Origin: Peribolospora baueri
Taxonomy: Eukaryota > Basidiomycota > Peribolosporomycetes > Peribolosporales > Peribolosporaceae
Length of the DNA: 64,000 nt
Assembly (NCBI GenBank): GCA_029717555.1
Contig: JAMDHS010000022.1
Location: 186,001-250,000, forward strand
Direction of reading: 5' to 3'
Positions 1 through 10,516 of this stretch are shown piece after piece. Position 1 is the stretch's first letter, and every line of letters begins with the position of its first letter. The notes beneath the pieces were generated by a model, which worked only from the letters and a program-made list of their open reading frames with translations, was not told the origin of the DNA and did not search any database. Both the position numbers and the translations under genes were made by a program.

Positions 1-231
1 GGTGCTTCCTCCTGGCCCTTCCTGCTCAGCGCTTTTGGCGCGGGATGGCTATAAATACAAGGGTGAGGGTTCGTGCGCCTAGGGCACTGATGGTGGGAGA
101 AGGGGGAGGACTGTGTTGAGAAGGTGGGAAAGAAGAGAAAGAAGAGGAAGGGATAAGGGAAAGGTGCGGGCTCACCGGAAGGGAAAGCGAAGCTGGGTCG
201 GCGGGGACCGTGCAGACGCATCGGGGGTCGG

Positions 232-600
232 TCACCCTTGGCGCTGCAGAGGACGAAGGCCGCGTTAGCTTAGCAAAGATGGAGGGTATTGATGCCGGCA
301 CCGATCGCACGCACGCACCTGCTTGTGCTTGGGATCCTTAGAGCAGATGACGTACAGCCTGCCCTTCCTCCTGACGACCGAACAGCCGTCGCAAAACTTC
401 TTCACCGCGCTGCGCACCTTCATCCCCCTCGTGATGGTCAGCGGACCTGCTACGGGCTTTGATCGTGCGGTGGGGAGGGGGGAAGGGAGAGACGGGAGGG
501 CGGGGTGGGCGTGTGAGAGGAGGGAGGGGGTCCGGAGGGTGGAGAGCCGGGAGGTGGTGGAGAGGAGCGGGCGGAGCGAGTTGGCGAGGTAGGCGCGCAT
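232..600 (-). CDS. RTC6: Mitochondrial ribosomal protein bL36m
   Basis: Two exons, 600-319 and 243-232, give a 97-aa protein. Residues 1-59 form an Arg/Ser/Leu-rich leader that looks like a mitochondrial targeting sequence. Residues 60-97 are a complete bacterial-type L36 domain starting [14 protein letters not shown], with a zinc-binding set C70, C73, C86 and H92. The last exon supplies only the final R-Q-G and the stop, giving the KHKQRQG-type end of this family. The intron (318-244) has a GTGCGT donor, a GCTAAC branch site and a CTGCAG acceptor. The product should sit in the large subunit of the mitochondrial ribosome. It is divergently transcribed from CCR4. Confidence 0.93.
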
Positions 601-1644
601 GGCGGGCGGGCGGTCGAGGAGACGAGACGGAGGGACGGGTGAGTGGGCCGAGGTTCGCTTGGTCGTGCGGCGCTTCGTTTGCTTTGGGTTGGTACTTTTG
701 CTTTTCTCGCTGCTTGTCGTCGTCGTTGTCGTCGTCGTCGCCGACTTGCAAGATCGTTCGTCTCGCCGGCCTCCGCCGTTTCCGGTCGGTCGACCTGGTC
801 CTCTTCTCGGTCGGCGAGAGCGGGAGTCGCCGCAGCAAGGCATTCTTCCCACGGCTGCCGCGCGGCTCTCGTGGCAGGCACGCCGGCCAGGATGGCTGGC
901 TGGCTGGCGTGGCTGTCGGTGCTGCGGCAGCCGATCTGATCCTCCTCGCTCTCCTCGTCTCTCCTCGTCATCCTCCATCCGAGCCGACGCCATTCTTGCT
1001 TGACATCCTCCCCCATCATGACTATGCTTCCCTTCTGAACGCTCTACCCCTCCGTCCTACGTCACTGCCTCTGATCGTGAGTGAGTTGAACCTGGCTCCT
1101 CTTTCCCGCGGCGCGAGCGGCGGCGTGCGTCGCGACACCACCCGTCCTGGTCTTCCGTCCTGGTCTTCCGTCCTGGTCTTCCGTCCTGGTCTTCCGACTG
1201 CCAGCCAACCTGGCCGTCAGACCCCGCTCGCTGTCGGCGTTTTTTGATCGTCGTCCGCTCTTCGAGGCGTGGATCGGCGAGATGGTCGTTGGTAACGCTG
1301 TCGCCGTCGCCGTCGCCGTCACCTTCGTCGCGATCGTCACTGACTCGCCATGGCCTCTTCCTCTTTCCTTCCCCGCTTAGGACTACGTTGACCACGCCTA
1401 GCCCAGCAACCCCAGCCAAGCCCCGCGGCCGCCTCGCATCTGCTCTCCACCCGACCGACCAACCCTGGTCTCGCCTCGTCGCCCGGAAGAACATGCTGGC
1501 CCGGCCCTTCATCGACTCCTACACGTCTCCCACACCTTCTTCTTCTTTTTCTTCTTCCTCGCACGCCGCAACAGGACACTCACGCTCCGTCCTCGCCCTC
1601 GCCCTCGCCTTGCCCCCGTCACCACCCGCCCTCGCACGACCCAT
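601..1644. other. Divergent bL36m/CCR4 upstream region with 13-bp tandem repeat
   Basis: About 1 kb between two head-to-head starts. It holds four perfect back-to-back copies of the 13-mer gtcctggtcttcc (1144-1195), a short (cgtcgc)n run near 1300-1325 and pyrimidine-rich stretches before the CCR4 start. Long open frames here are low-complexity shadows. I see no separate gene. Confidence 0.6.
1144..1195. repeat. 13-bp tandem repeat, four perfect copies
   Basis: The unit gtcctggtcttcc occurs four times without any mismatch and then breaks off. It lies about 450 bases upstream of the CCR4 start codon, in the promoter or 5' leader. Perfect identity suggests recent expansion. Confidence 0.9.
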
Positions 1645-4431
1645 ATGTACCCATCCCCATCCCAATCACCCGCTCCCTCGCCTCCGGCGTTCCTCTATCT
1701 CAACTCCCACCCCGGTCCCGGCGGCCATCACCACCAGCATCAGTCTGTCTCCAACCCCGCAGTCGGCGTCCCCGGCTCGGCGGCCAACGGGGCTCCTGGT
1801 GCTGGCGGATATGGTCAACCGAACGGCGCTCCCAACAGTGCCCCTGGACCCGCCGGTCTCCCTCTAGCTCGTTTTCCCGGCCCCCCCGCGTCAGTGAACC
1901 CGCTCGCCGGCGGATGGCCTCCGCGATCTCATCACCCTGGCCCAGGGCCAGGCGCCCACCACCACCCTCACCACCACCAGCAGAATCCCTCCCTTTCGTC
2001 CCTTCCCGGCTCGCTTGCTCACTCCGGCGCCGCCGCTCCCGGCCCGCCGCCCGCTTCGCCCGGCTACCCGGGCCCGTTAACCAATGGCCCCGGAGGCCAC
2101 TTCCAACCTCACCATCAGCAACAACACATGGCCCATGCTTTATCCCACCCCATCAACTCGCCCGCCGCTCTCCACACCGCTCAGAACGCTCTCTCTGCCC
2201 CTACTCCTCCTCCACCGCTCACCAGCCATGCTCCGCACTGGCAGGATCAACTGCGAAAGGCCGAGGTAAGTCGACGGCCGAGCTGAGCCGACGCAGACCG
2301 CTTGCAGGTCGCTTGCCATTGGCTTTCTGGGACGGACTGACCCGTCTTACATCTTTGTTCGTCCACAGATCTCTCGTCAATCCGCTTCCCCTCACCACCA
2401 CGCTCGCGCTGCAGCGTTGGCCGCCCGAAGCTTGACCAGCGCAGCGGTGCCCATTCTCGACCCCAATAAGACCAACGTACCAGCCACTGCAGCGAATGGT
2501 CTCCATGTGCTCAAGAGCGATTCGGCGGCGGCGGGCGCAAGCACGTCGGCGACGGAGGAGGGTGGAAAAAAGGAGGCGAACAGGGAGATGAATGGGGGCG
2601 GACGTCTGACGGAAAGCAAGGACAAGGCGGTGGCTCCGGCCACGCAGGGATGGACGACGATCGATATGGGCGGCCTGGCACTGAAGAACGTGGGCCCGGA
2701 GGTGTTCCGGTACACGTTCCTCACCTCGCTGTTCATCAACCATAACAACCTGACCACTATCTCACCGGACATTGTTCGGCTCAAGAACCTTACCGTCCTT
2801 GATGCGAGCTGCAACAAGCTCGTCTCGTTGCCTGGCGAGATCGGCATGCTCACCCGGCTCAAGGAGTTGTACCTCTTCGACAACAACCTCGTCCACCTCC
2901 CGTCCGAGTTCGGTTCACTGCACCAGCTCGAGATGCTCGGTGTGGAGGGTAACCCGTTGACAGAGAACATACGCTCACTAGCGGAAAAGGATGGAACGGC
3001 GGGCGTGATAGCGTACCTACGCGACTCGTGCCCCGTCCCTCTTCCCCCTCCGGAACGCGAGTGGCTACCCGTCGACGCCGATCTTCCCGCACCGAGCTCG
3101 ACGCCGCTGTGCGACAAGGACGGCAACGTGATCCCGGAGGCGCCGCCGGAAACGTTCAACCTTCTCTCGTACAACATCCTCTGCGAAAAGTACGCGACGA
3201 GCCACATGTACGGCTACACGCCGTCTTGGGCGCTCGCGTGGGAGTATCGCAAGGAGTTTATCCTCCAAGAGGTGTTGGGCTATTCGGCGGACGTGTGTTG
3301 TTTACAGGTGCGCTCGCTCGTTCGTTCGTCGACTTTGTGTAATGATTCAGTGGGGAGCGTCAGCTAACCCATTCCTTCCGACCGGTTACAGGAAGTGGAC
3401 GTGGCGCAGTACGAGGACTATTTCCTCCAACATCTCTCCCAGCAGGACTACGAGGGCATCTACTGGCCCAAGTCTCGGGCACGCACGATGGCGGCGGACG
3501 AGAAGCGCCAGGTGGACGGTTGTGCGACGTTCTTCAAGACGAGCAAGTTCAAGCTCATCGAGAAGCAACTGATTGAGTTCAACCAGATCGCGCTCCAGCG
3601 GCCGGACTTTAAGAAGACGGAGGACATGTTCAACCGGGTGATGACCAAGGACAACATCGCCGTAGTGGCCCTGCTAGAGAACCGAGACTCGGGCTCGAGG
3701 CTCATCGTCGCCAACGCGCACATCCATTGGGACCCGGAGTTCAAGGACGTCAAGCTCGTTCAGACGGCCATGCTGATGGACGAGTTGGACAAGATCGCCT
3801 CCCGCTTCGCCCGTCTGCCCCCTTCGCTGGACGTGCGAGAAGGGTACCCGCCGGCGCCCAAGTACAAGGACGGCACGAAGATCCCGACGATCATCTGCGG
3901 AGATTTCAACTCGCTGCCAGAGTCGGGCGTGTACACCTACCTCTCCCAGGGCGCTGTCGGCGCAGACCATGACGACTTTGGGGGTCACGTCTACGGTAAC
4001 TACACCGAGCGTGGCCTGTCGCACAAGCTCCACCTCAAGTCGGCCTACTCGAATGTCGGAGAGCTACCGTTCACCAACTACACGCCCGACTTTGAGGGCG
4101 TCATCGATTATGTCTGGTACACCACCAACTCACTCGCCGTCACTGGCCTGCTGGGAGAGGTCGACCCGGGCTATCTGACCAAGGTCGTCGGGTTCCCCAA
4201 CGCCCATTTCCCTTCCGAGTGAGTCGTCTTTCCCGCGCGCCAGTCCGAGGTCGCGGTCCTCGTAGCTGACCCGCATCGCATCTGACGCATGACCCTCTTT
4301 CCTTTCTCCCGCCTCACGCCTACAGCCACATATGCATCCTCTCCGAGTTCCGCGTCAAGCCACCGCGCGGCAACGACCCTGCGCCGACGAGCAAACCTCA
4401 GTTCAGCGGCGGTGGCGGCGGTGGCGGATAG
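1645..4431 (+). CDS. CCR4: CCR4 poly(A) deadenylase (CCR4-NOT catalytic subunit)
   Basis: Four exons, 1645-2265, 2369-3307, 3392-4218 and 4326-4431, give 830 aa. The protein has a long Pro/His/Gly/Gln-rich disordered N-terminus (first ~210 aa), then leucine-rich repeats (for example LKNLTVLDASCNKLVSLPGE), then an exonuclease-endonuclease-phosphatase domain from about residue 470. Catalytic signatures are present: SYNILCEKYA, CLQEVD (split by intron 2), CGDFNSLPES, IDYVWY and NAHFPSDH. It should shorten mRNA poly(A) tails in the cytoplasm, with the repeats binding the NOT1/CAF1 side of the complex. It ends in a Gly-rich tail. The start is the first ATG of the long open exon; a further 5' exon cannot be excluded. 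Confidence 0.95.
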
Positions 4432-4986
4432 CTTCCTCCATGCCCCTTTGTTCTCCTTCCCTTGTTTCTCGTCCATGTCGCTTCGAGCGCTTTCCTCTCT
4501 CTCCTCTCCATGTCTCCTCTCTTTTTCTTTCCCCTTCCTTCTCCCGTACCGTTCGTCCGTCCATCCCTTCTTTCCGTCTTCCTCTTCTCTTCTCCCAGCG
4601 ACGGATCTTGTCTTGCTCCAGCCGCGCGTGTAGATAACTAAGGTTCCTTTCCTTCCTTTCCACCACTTCTTCAACGTGTGCTTTAGCCCATGTCCCTTTC
4701 CCTTCTCGCGATCGATCTAGCGTCCCGCTTTCAACGCAGTCTTGTTCTCGACATCTCGAGCCGGCCGGGAAGGCCTGGCGGCGCATGTCCGGTGCTCGAC
4801 TCAAATGCTACCGACTCGCTCGCTAGTGGCGCACAACGTGAACACGATGGTACATTCATCTTTGTAGTCTTGAGATTGGACGGGGCTCGACGGCGATCCG
4901 GCGCGTTCGAAGGACCTTCGGACCTGTCGTGCTGGAAGAGAAAGAAACGACGGCGAAAAGCAAAGAATTGAGAAGCAAAAAGGAGC
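4432..4986. other. CCR4 3' flank
   Basis: Pyrimidine-rich 3' flank of CCR4 running into the 3' side of the U6 gene. I see no supported gene. Confidence 0.5.
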
Positions 4987-5053
4987 AAAAACATATTGGC
5001 CTCCGAAGAGGCATCCTCACTGAGCGGCATGTTGTCATCCTTGTGCAGGGGCC

Positions 5054-5085
<32 letters not shown>

Positions 5086-5109
5086 ATCGTATGCAACCCG
5101 AAGGTGCAC
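4987..5109 (-). ncRNA. SNR6: U6 spliceosomal snRNA
   Basis: The minus strand carries the U6 core: ACGATACAGAGAAGATTAGC (includes the ACAGAGA box), then ATGGCCCCTGCACAAGGATG (internal stem-loop region). The 5' end folds as a GUGCACC-UUCG-GGUUGCAU hairpin. The 3' end is a five-T run at 4987-4991, consistent with Pol III termination. No intron interrupts the core. The downstream part is not the usual short U6 tail: it has a perfect GCCUC-UUCG-GAGGC hairpin just before the T run, making the RNA about 120 nt. No TATA box is obvious upstream. The exact 5' base is inferred. Confidence 0.93.
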
Positions 5110-5305
5110 AACTGAGTGTGCGTCTCTCCACCTGTTGGTTCCAGTTTCGGGCACTATCCAGGACATGTGGTCGAAAACAGAGTACCCCTGCCGCAGCCAC
5201 CGCCGATCACGGGTGACGACCGATCGGAAGGACGGACAGAAGGACGGACGGAGGCGGTCTCCACAGACCAACGTATCCTTCATCATCATCAACCACAACC
5301 TCCGC

Positions 5306-5834
5306 ATGGCTTCCAGTCGTCATCGGTACTCCCTTCAGGACGCGCGTCATCCAGACCTCGCCCAACTCACGCCGCACCAGAAGGAGGTGCTCGTCGAGCT
5401 CAAAATGATCGCCATGACCGTGGACAGCGTGTGAGTGCCGTCTACCTTAGTGCGTTCCGTGACCGTCGATCGGCTATGATCACACCTCATCGCGAAACGA
5501 CTGAACAAACGGCTCTCGCGCTCTCCACCGCTCTTCCCACTTTTCCCCCCGCGCCAGCAACGCCAACCTATCCCGCGCCTGCGATCTCCTCAGCAGATCG
5601 TCCGCACCCTCTCCCGCACCCCCAACCCGCCCTCTTCCTTTCGCTTCGGATCGAGACTCGTCGGGGGACGATGGACGCGCGCGCAAGGCCGCCGCCGGGA
5701 AGACGACGCTCACCGACGAGCAGGTCCACGCGTTGGCCAGCGCCAAGGTCTGGCAGAGGGCGCTCGCAGAGCAGCTTGGGCAAGACGACGAACGCCCCGC
5801 CGGAGCCGCCGCGGAGGGCCGCTCCGGCGAATGA
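5306..5834 (+). CDS. Small helical protein of unknown function (133 aa)
   Basis: Two exons, 5306-5430 and 5558-5834, join in phase with a GTGAGT donor and a CGCCAG acceptor. The N-terminal 50 residues look like a conserved helix (LTPHQKEVLVELKMIAMTV, continuing as DSVNANLSRACDLL). A Pro/Ser linker and a second helical stretch (TLTDEQVHALASAKVWQRAL) follow. I do not recognise the family. Size and helix pattern recall small coiled-coil subunits such as those of the DASH kinetochore ring, but no signature supports that. Its start lies about 200 bases from the divergent U6 gene. Confidence 0.55.
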
Positions 5835-6158
5835 CTGACTGGCTCGGTCAGATCAGAGCAAGCGCATCCATCGGCCGCATGCGGGCTCCTACACAGTGCG
5901 TCCTCTTCGCTTCCGTTTGTTGGCGAGGCGACGGCGTGCTGACCATACGACGCGGTCCTTGCGCTGACAGCGACGGAACACCCTTCCCAATGTGGTGTCC
6001 AACTTGCAAGGTCGTTTACACACATAAACTGTGCACGCGCTCCCCTCCTCCGTGTTACCGCTTCCATTTCCCTTTCGATGACGTCCTCTGCTACCGACAT
6101 CGTCATCGAACCAAGGACGCCGGGGTCAGACGAGAGACAGGCCACAAGAGGGCCACGA
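5835..6158. other. Tail-to-tail gap before SLX1
   Basis: Short convergent region between the 133-aa gene and SLX1. No gene or structured element seen. Confidence 0.5.
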
Positions 6159-8683
6159 TCATGTCAGGTCGATCACCTCCACGCCGTTGCTCAGCTCATC
6201 GATGACGTCGGCCAACACGGACGGCGCACGCGGCGCGTCCAAAGGCGTCGCCGAACGCGCCATCCCACTCCTTCTCCCGACGACCAAGGTCGGAGGGTAA
6301 CCTTGACCTAGCACCGCAGACACCGACGGCGTCAGAGGACCTTGCAAACCCGATTCGACTGGCGAATGGCCGTCTCCGGGCATCGCGTCCTCAAGGCTCT
6401 CCCAACCCTCCGAAGCGCGGTCCCACACCTCGTACCCTCCCTCCTCTCCTTCTCCATCCCCCCCGCAGCCAGCCCAGAGGAGCATGCCGTCGCGCAGCAC
6501 GGGCAGCGCTCCGTCTCCGTCGTCACACGTCTCCTCGCCGTCCTCCCCTTCCTCGGATCCCTCTGAAGTCAGACCAGCGATCGACGCTCCGCCGAGCGCC
6601 GCCACAGACTCTGCCTTGTTCTTGCCACGTCGTCCCGGCCCTTCGCCCCCTCCAGTTTCACCCTTCGATTTTGGGGATTTCGACCGCGCCGGCGTAGCGG
6701 GCCTGCGCTTCCGGGACCTGCTCGCGCTGGCCACGGTCGTGTCCTTTTCTCTTGTTTTCCTTCGCGCCGACGTCTGATCTTCGTCCGCCTCGGCGTCCCT
6801 CGCTCCGTATGCATTTGCCTCCTCTCCGCCTTTCTTCGGCCTACCCCTCCTCCGTCTCTCGGGCTGGCCAGCCAACTCGAGGGCGCGTCTCTCCGCGCGG
6901 CGGTAACAACCTCGCACGACGTCATTCCAACTGCTCCACGTGCCGCACACCGGACAAGGCCCGTGAACGGGCAGTACGTGCAACGGAGGCGGTCCTCGTT
7001 GAGACGCCGGTCCGCTCGCCGCGTCCGTCGTCGAATCCGGAGCGTGAGAGGCGGAAAGGAAGTGATGAGCGAGGCATTCGAGATGGGCGACCGCCGTGCA
7101 AGGCTCCGAGGAAGATGGAGAGCTCGAAGGGGAGCTTGTCGGGCACACGGCAAACGATGTATGATCCTGCGAGCGAGGGCATAAGAGTGTTCAATTCCAG
7201 CGCTCGATCCATCCGTCTGAGAGTATTCGAAAATCACGTCGATTCACACGCCTTCCACGCACCTCCGCGTCCACTTGGTCACCGCACAGTGCGCATGAGG
7301 GCGTCGTTCGGTCGCGCAAGGTAGACCACTTATACCATTGGCTTTCGGCGAAACCATCTGTGGGGGAGCGCGAGACCAGATGGATGGGGAGTGGTCGTCA
7401 GAAAAAAAAAGACAAAAAAAAGCTCATCGATCGCCCTCGCGTTCTCGGCTCAAATGGAAAGGGAGGGTTAGCTTCACCGTCGTGACAGAGGAAACGGTCG
7501 TCGTCAGACCGTCCGTCCTTGGGCGCGGCCTCGAGATCTGGCCTCGTCAGCAGGGTCTCCTTGACGGTACCGGGCAACGGCGCGGCGCGTCTTCTTCCCG
7601 CTCGGGGAGGAGAAGGCGACGACGTATCGAGCCTGGCCCTCCGCGTCATCGGCAGCGTGGACACATCGAGCGGCGCCCGCTTGCCGTCGACGCCGGAGAA
7701 GTGGGTCACGAGGGGCGTCGCGACGGAATTGGCGGCGAGGTGACGCGCGGGACCGAGGACGCGACCCCACCTGCTCGTGTGGTACTGCCCGTCTCGTGCC
7801 GACGTCCAGAGGGCTGTCGGCGGAGAAGGGGGCGGCGGCGCTTGGACGGAGGCTCCCGCGCCTTCTCGCCGCTCCTTCTCCTTCTCCTTCTCCATCATGA
7901 GCCAGGCGCCCCAGCCCCACTCGGTGAAGATGGCGACCTTGAGACCCCATCCGACGAAGGGCTCGCTGGTCAGCATGGTCCGCAAGACGCGCAGCCTGGT
8001 GTAGGGATGACCGGCGGACTTTCCGTACCGCGAAAACGCACGCTTGGACACGAGCGACGACGACGGCGGCGTTGCAACACTGGCTTGGCTGACGGTGGGC
8101 AGGGAGAAGTCGGAGACGGTGGGTCTCTGGACGTGTCGTGATTGCCACGGGTTCTGCCACGCCCATTCGAACTGTGCCGACCGGCGGCGTGAGGTGCCGT
8201 CAGCGAAACGAACGACGTTCGGCGGCGGGGCGGGGGCGGCGACTGCCTACCCGGGCACCCAGCCTCCAGATAGATTTGAAAGAAAACGCGGCAAATTGCG
8301 CGTGCTCACCTGCAAAGCGGCGAGCTTGGAGGGAAAGCCATAAACGATGAGTTCCATCTCCCAGGGCCTGTTTCGTCTCGTGAAGTAGGCGCCCTGTCGA
8401 AACGAAGCGAAGACGAGGACGAAGCGGGGTCGTTAAGATGAGCCGCTCTCGACGGACGCTCGATGAAACTCGAGCCGTGTCCGCTCCAACGCCGTCCCCC
8501 AAAAAGGCCGAGCACGACGGCAACCGCTCCGCTCACCGCCTTGAGCTCGCCGTTGTGCTGTCTCTTCCGCCGCACCGGGTCCGGCGTCGAGCCGATGTAC
8601 GTCTTGGTGGACATGCGCAGGGAGCGGAGGAGGTAGCAGGCGTACATGGACGGCACGGCGTGGGAGGAGACGGAAGAGGGCAT
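6159..8683 (-). CDS. SLX1: SLX1 structure-specific endonuclease subunit
   Basis: Five exons, 8683-8537, 8393-8310, 8171-7478, 7357-7263 and 7166-6159, give 675 aa. The N-terminal GIY-YIG nuclease domain is split over exons 1-3: [46 protein letters not shown] and [10 protein letters not shown]-terminal RING/PHD-type zinc finger has SCALCGDQ (exon 4), [15 protein letters not shown] and GPCPVCGTW (exon 5). With SLX4 the family cuts branched DNA such as Holliday junctions and 5' flaps in the nucleus. It is longer than most SLX1 proteins because of a basic Ser/Arg-rich tail. The extreme C-terminus reads GVEVIDLT, a SUMO-interaction-like motif. Divergent from CDC26. Confidence 0.92.
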
Positions 8684-8879
8684 CTTGAATCGACCCTCTC
8701 GCTGCTTCTTTCTGCACGCTCCCTCGCGTGAGATTGTGGTAGAGGTGGTGGTGGTGGTCCTCGCGTTCTTCTATACGCGATCACGTGACACACGTCATCG
8801 TAAGCCTGCCGTCTGTGTCTCGCCGGCGTGGCCGGGCCGTTCGCTCGACGGTGCGCGACTCTTGACACGACGGCAAGCG
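8684..8879. promoter_or_regulatory. Compact SLX1/CDC26 divergent promoter
   Basis: Only 196 bases separate the two start codons, so promoter and both 5' leaders must share this piece. It has no clear TATA box. Confidence 0.55.
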
Positions 8880-9188
8880 ATGATCCGCCGACCGCCAACG
8901 TCGATCACACTCCGGCAAGAGGACGTGGCGGAATTCAAGGCTGACCTGCAAGCGGAGCGGGCCAGGCGGGCGGGGACGACGGCGACGGCGCGGAAGGTGG
9001 AGGTGGAAAAAGGCGACCGCCGCGCCGACGGCGGGTCGCGGCGAGAAGGCGAGGCGGAGGGAGTGACGACGACGACGGCCGCGGAAGGCGACCGAGGCAG
9101 GAGGACGGCAGGCGAGACGGCGGAGGAGGCAGGCAGGAGGAGGAGACAGGCGATGACGGCCGCGGAGCGCCTCGGCCTCGGGTCCTAA
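8880..9188 (+). CDS. CDC26: Anaphase-promoting complex subunit CDC26
   Basis: Single exon, 102 aa. The N-terminus MIRRPPTSITLRQEDVAEFK fits the conserved CDC26 start (M-L/I-R-R-x-P-T-x-x-x-L-x-x-x-D-x-x-E), the segment that inserts into the APC6/CDC16 TPR superhelix and stabilises the complex. The middle is charged and low complexity (Arg/Glu/Thr). The end TAAERLGLGS resembles the short C-terminal RIG-like motif of fungal members. The function is ubiquitin-ligase assembly in mitosis. The identification rests mainly on the first 20 residues. Confidence 0.8.
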   Translation: MIRRPPTSITLRQEDVAEFKADLQAERARRAGTTATARKVEVEKGDRRADGGSRREGEAEGVTTTTAAEGDRGRRTAGETAEEAGRRRRQAMTAAERLGLGS

Positions 9189-9875
9189 GGCGCTGGGCTG
9201 TCTGGGGCGGGTCAGAAGGAGAAGGAGGGACGGAGAAGAGGGACGGTAGGGAGGTGAGTGCATCATGGGAGCGCTTGTCTTTCTTGCTCGTACGCGCGCT
9301 CTCCGCTGACGGCTTCGCGCTTCTACGCTCAGTGTGCGGTTCGGCGTCCACTCTGGCACTCGCACCCGTTTCCAGGTCGACGATTCACCTGGCCAAGAAG
9401 GCTCGCTTTTCCGCGTTCGTATGAACGGACCGCATCGCTCGAATAAAGACGGGCTCCAAGAGCGGCGGCCGCGGGATCGGATCTCGGTCGTTAAGAACGA
9501 GCGGAGAGGACGTCGTCTGGGCACAATCTTCAATGCGGCGCGGTCCGACCTTTTTTTCAGAGGGCGCGCATCAGACTAGGGCGCGCATCAGACTCGAGAG
9601 TCGAGTGGAATCGAGCGAGAGGAAACGAGGGAAGGATGGAAATGGCGCGGTCCGACTTTTTTTTTTTTAAACTCATCTCTTCCGACTTGTGTGGGTGATT
9701 CTTTTCGCCAGGACGACGGTTCTCACTGTATCACTGTATCGCTGTATGCCTCTCCAGGGCGCGCATCAGACTCTCGAGTCGAGTGAAATCGAGCGAGAGG
9801 AAACGAGGGAACGGATGGAAATGGATTCCAGCGCACGCGCACATGGGACGATTGGGGGGGGACAAATTACGGCGC
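9189..9875. other. Convergent gap with direct repeats
   Basis: Between CDC26 and the 82-aa gene. The right two thirds hold repeats, listed separately. No coding potential beyond shadows. Confidence 0.6.
9561..9825. repeat. Direct repeats: 17-mer in three copies plus a duplicated ~65-bp block
   Basis: The 17-mer agggcgcgcatcagact occurs perfectly at 9561-9577, 9578-9594 and 9756-9772. After the second and third copies comes the same block (gagtcgagtg, then aatcgagcgagaggaaacga, then ggatggaaatgg), at about 9595-9643 and 9773-9825, with few mismatches. A gcgcggtccgac motif followed by a T run also occurs twice (near 9538 and 9643). This is a local segmental duplication about 178 bases apart, between convergent genes. 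Confidence 0.85.
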
Positions 9876-10516
9876 TCACGGCGCTTTGACTTGCATCTCG
9901 CCGTCCTTGAACTGGCGCGCCCACTGAAGAGTCGAGGGTGGGAGAAGGAAAAGAAAGAGAATCAGAGGCGGTGGAGAGGGCAAGGCGTGGACCCGCGATC
10001 ACGTCACGTCACGCACCCTCTGAGATGGAATGGGCTTGGTGGGCGGGGTGTGACGCCACTGGAAACGGAGGGGGGGGAAGAGGGTTCGTAAGCCATCACG
10101 GTCGGATGGAACGAAGGAGCACGGGTGAGGCGCCCGGCCGACGCGGAGACGCACCTCGCGGTCAGCGCTGTAGGTCCAGATGGCGTAGGTGACGGCGACG
10201 ATGCCGGCGGCGCAGACGACCGTGTTAGATTTCCAGTTGGAAGGCCTGGAGGGCGATAGACGGAAGTGAGCGCGAGGAGCGAAAGAAGAAAGGAAAAGAA
10301 AAAGAAAACGCTCGCGCAACGCACCTCGTCCACCACCCACCGGCGGGGCTCCAGACTTCCTTGGGGTAAGGGTACCTCGGCTGGCCTCCCTGTGAACGGG
10401 GACGGAGACGGGGACGAGAGGTCAGCAAGGAGTGGGTGGGTGCCGACGGTATGGCGCGCCGTCGGTGGGACAGACAGACGGACGACGTGGCAAGCGGTGC
10501 GCAATGGGCTCACCAT
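9876..10516 (-). CDS. Small one-helix membrane protein, conserved fungal family (82 aa)
   Basis: Five exons, 10516-10514 (the ATG alone), 10389-10325, 10245-10155, 10058-10017 and 9923-9876, join in phase. The protein begins MGGQPRYPYPKEVWSPAGGW, then NWKSNT, then one transmembrane helix (VVCAAGIVAVTYAIWTY), then SADREWRHTPPTKPIPSQRW and a short basic end. From memory it resembles a small fungal mitochondrial family with a WSPAGGW-NWK-N-T pattern and a C-terminal P-S-x-W motif. Role unknown; a small accessory subunit of an inner-membrane complex is possible. The start is uncertain: an in-frame ATG at 10576 would add 20 residues ahead of the ATG at 10516. Confidence 0.75.

Noticed and set aside
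459-1247. 262-aa open frame on the plus strand
   Set aside because: It crosses the bL36m exon in antisense and continues through repeats; low complexity and no motif.
9561-9825. Repeat cluster considered as a CRISPR array
   Set aside because: Only three copies, two directly adjacent with no spacer, in a eukaryotic intergenic region.
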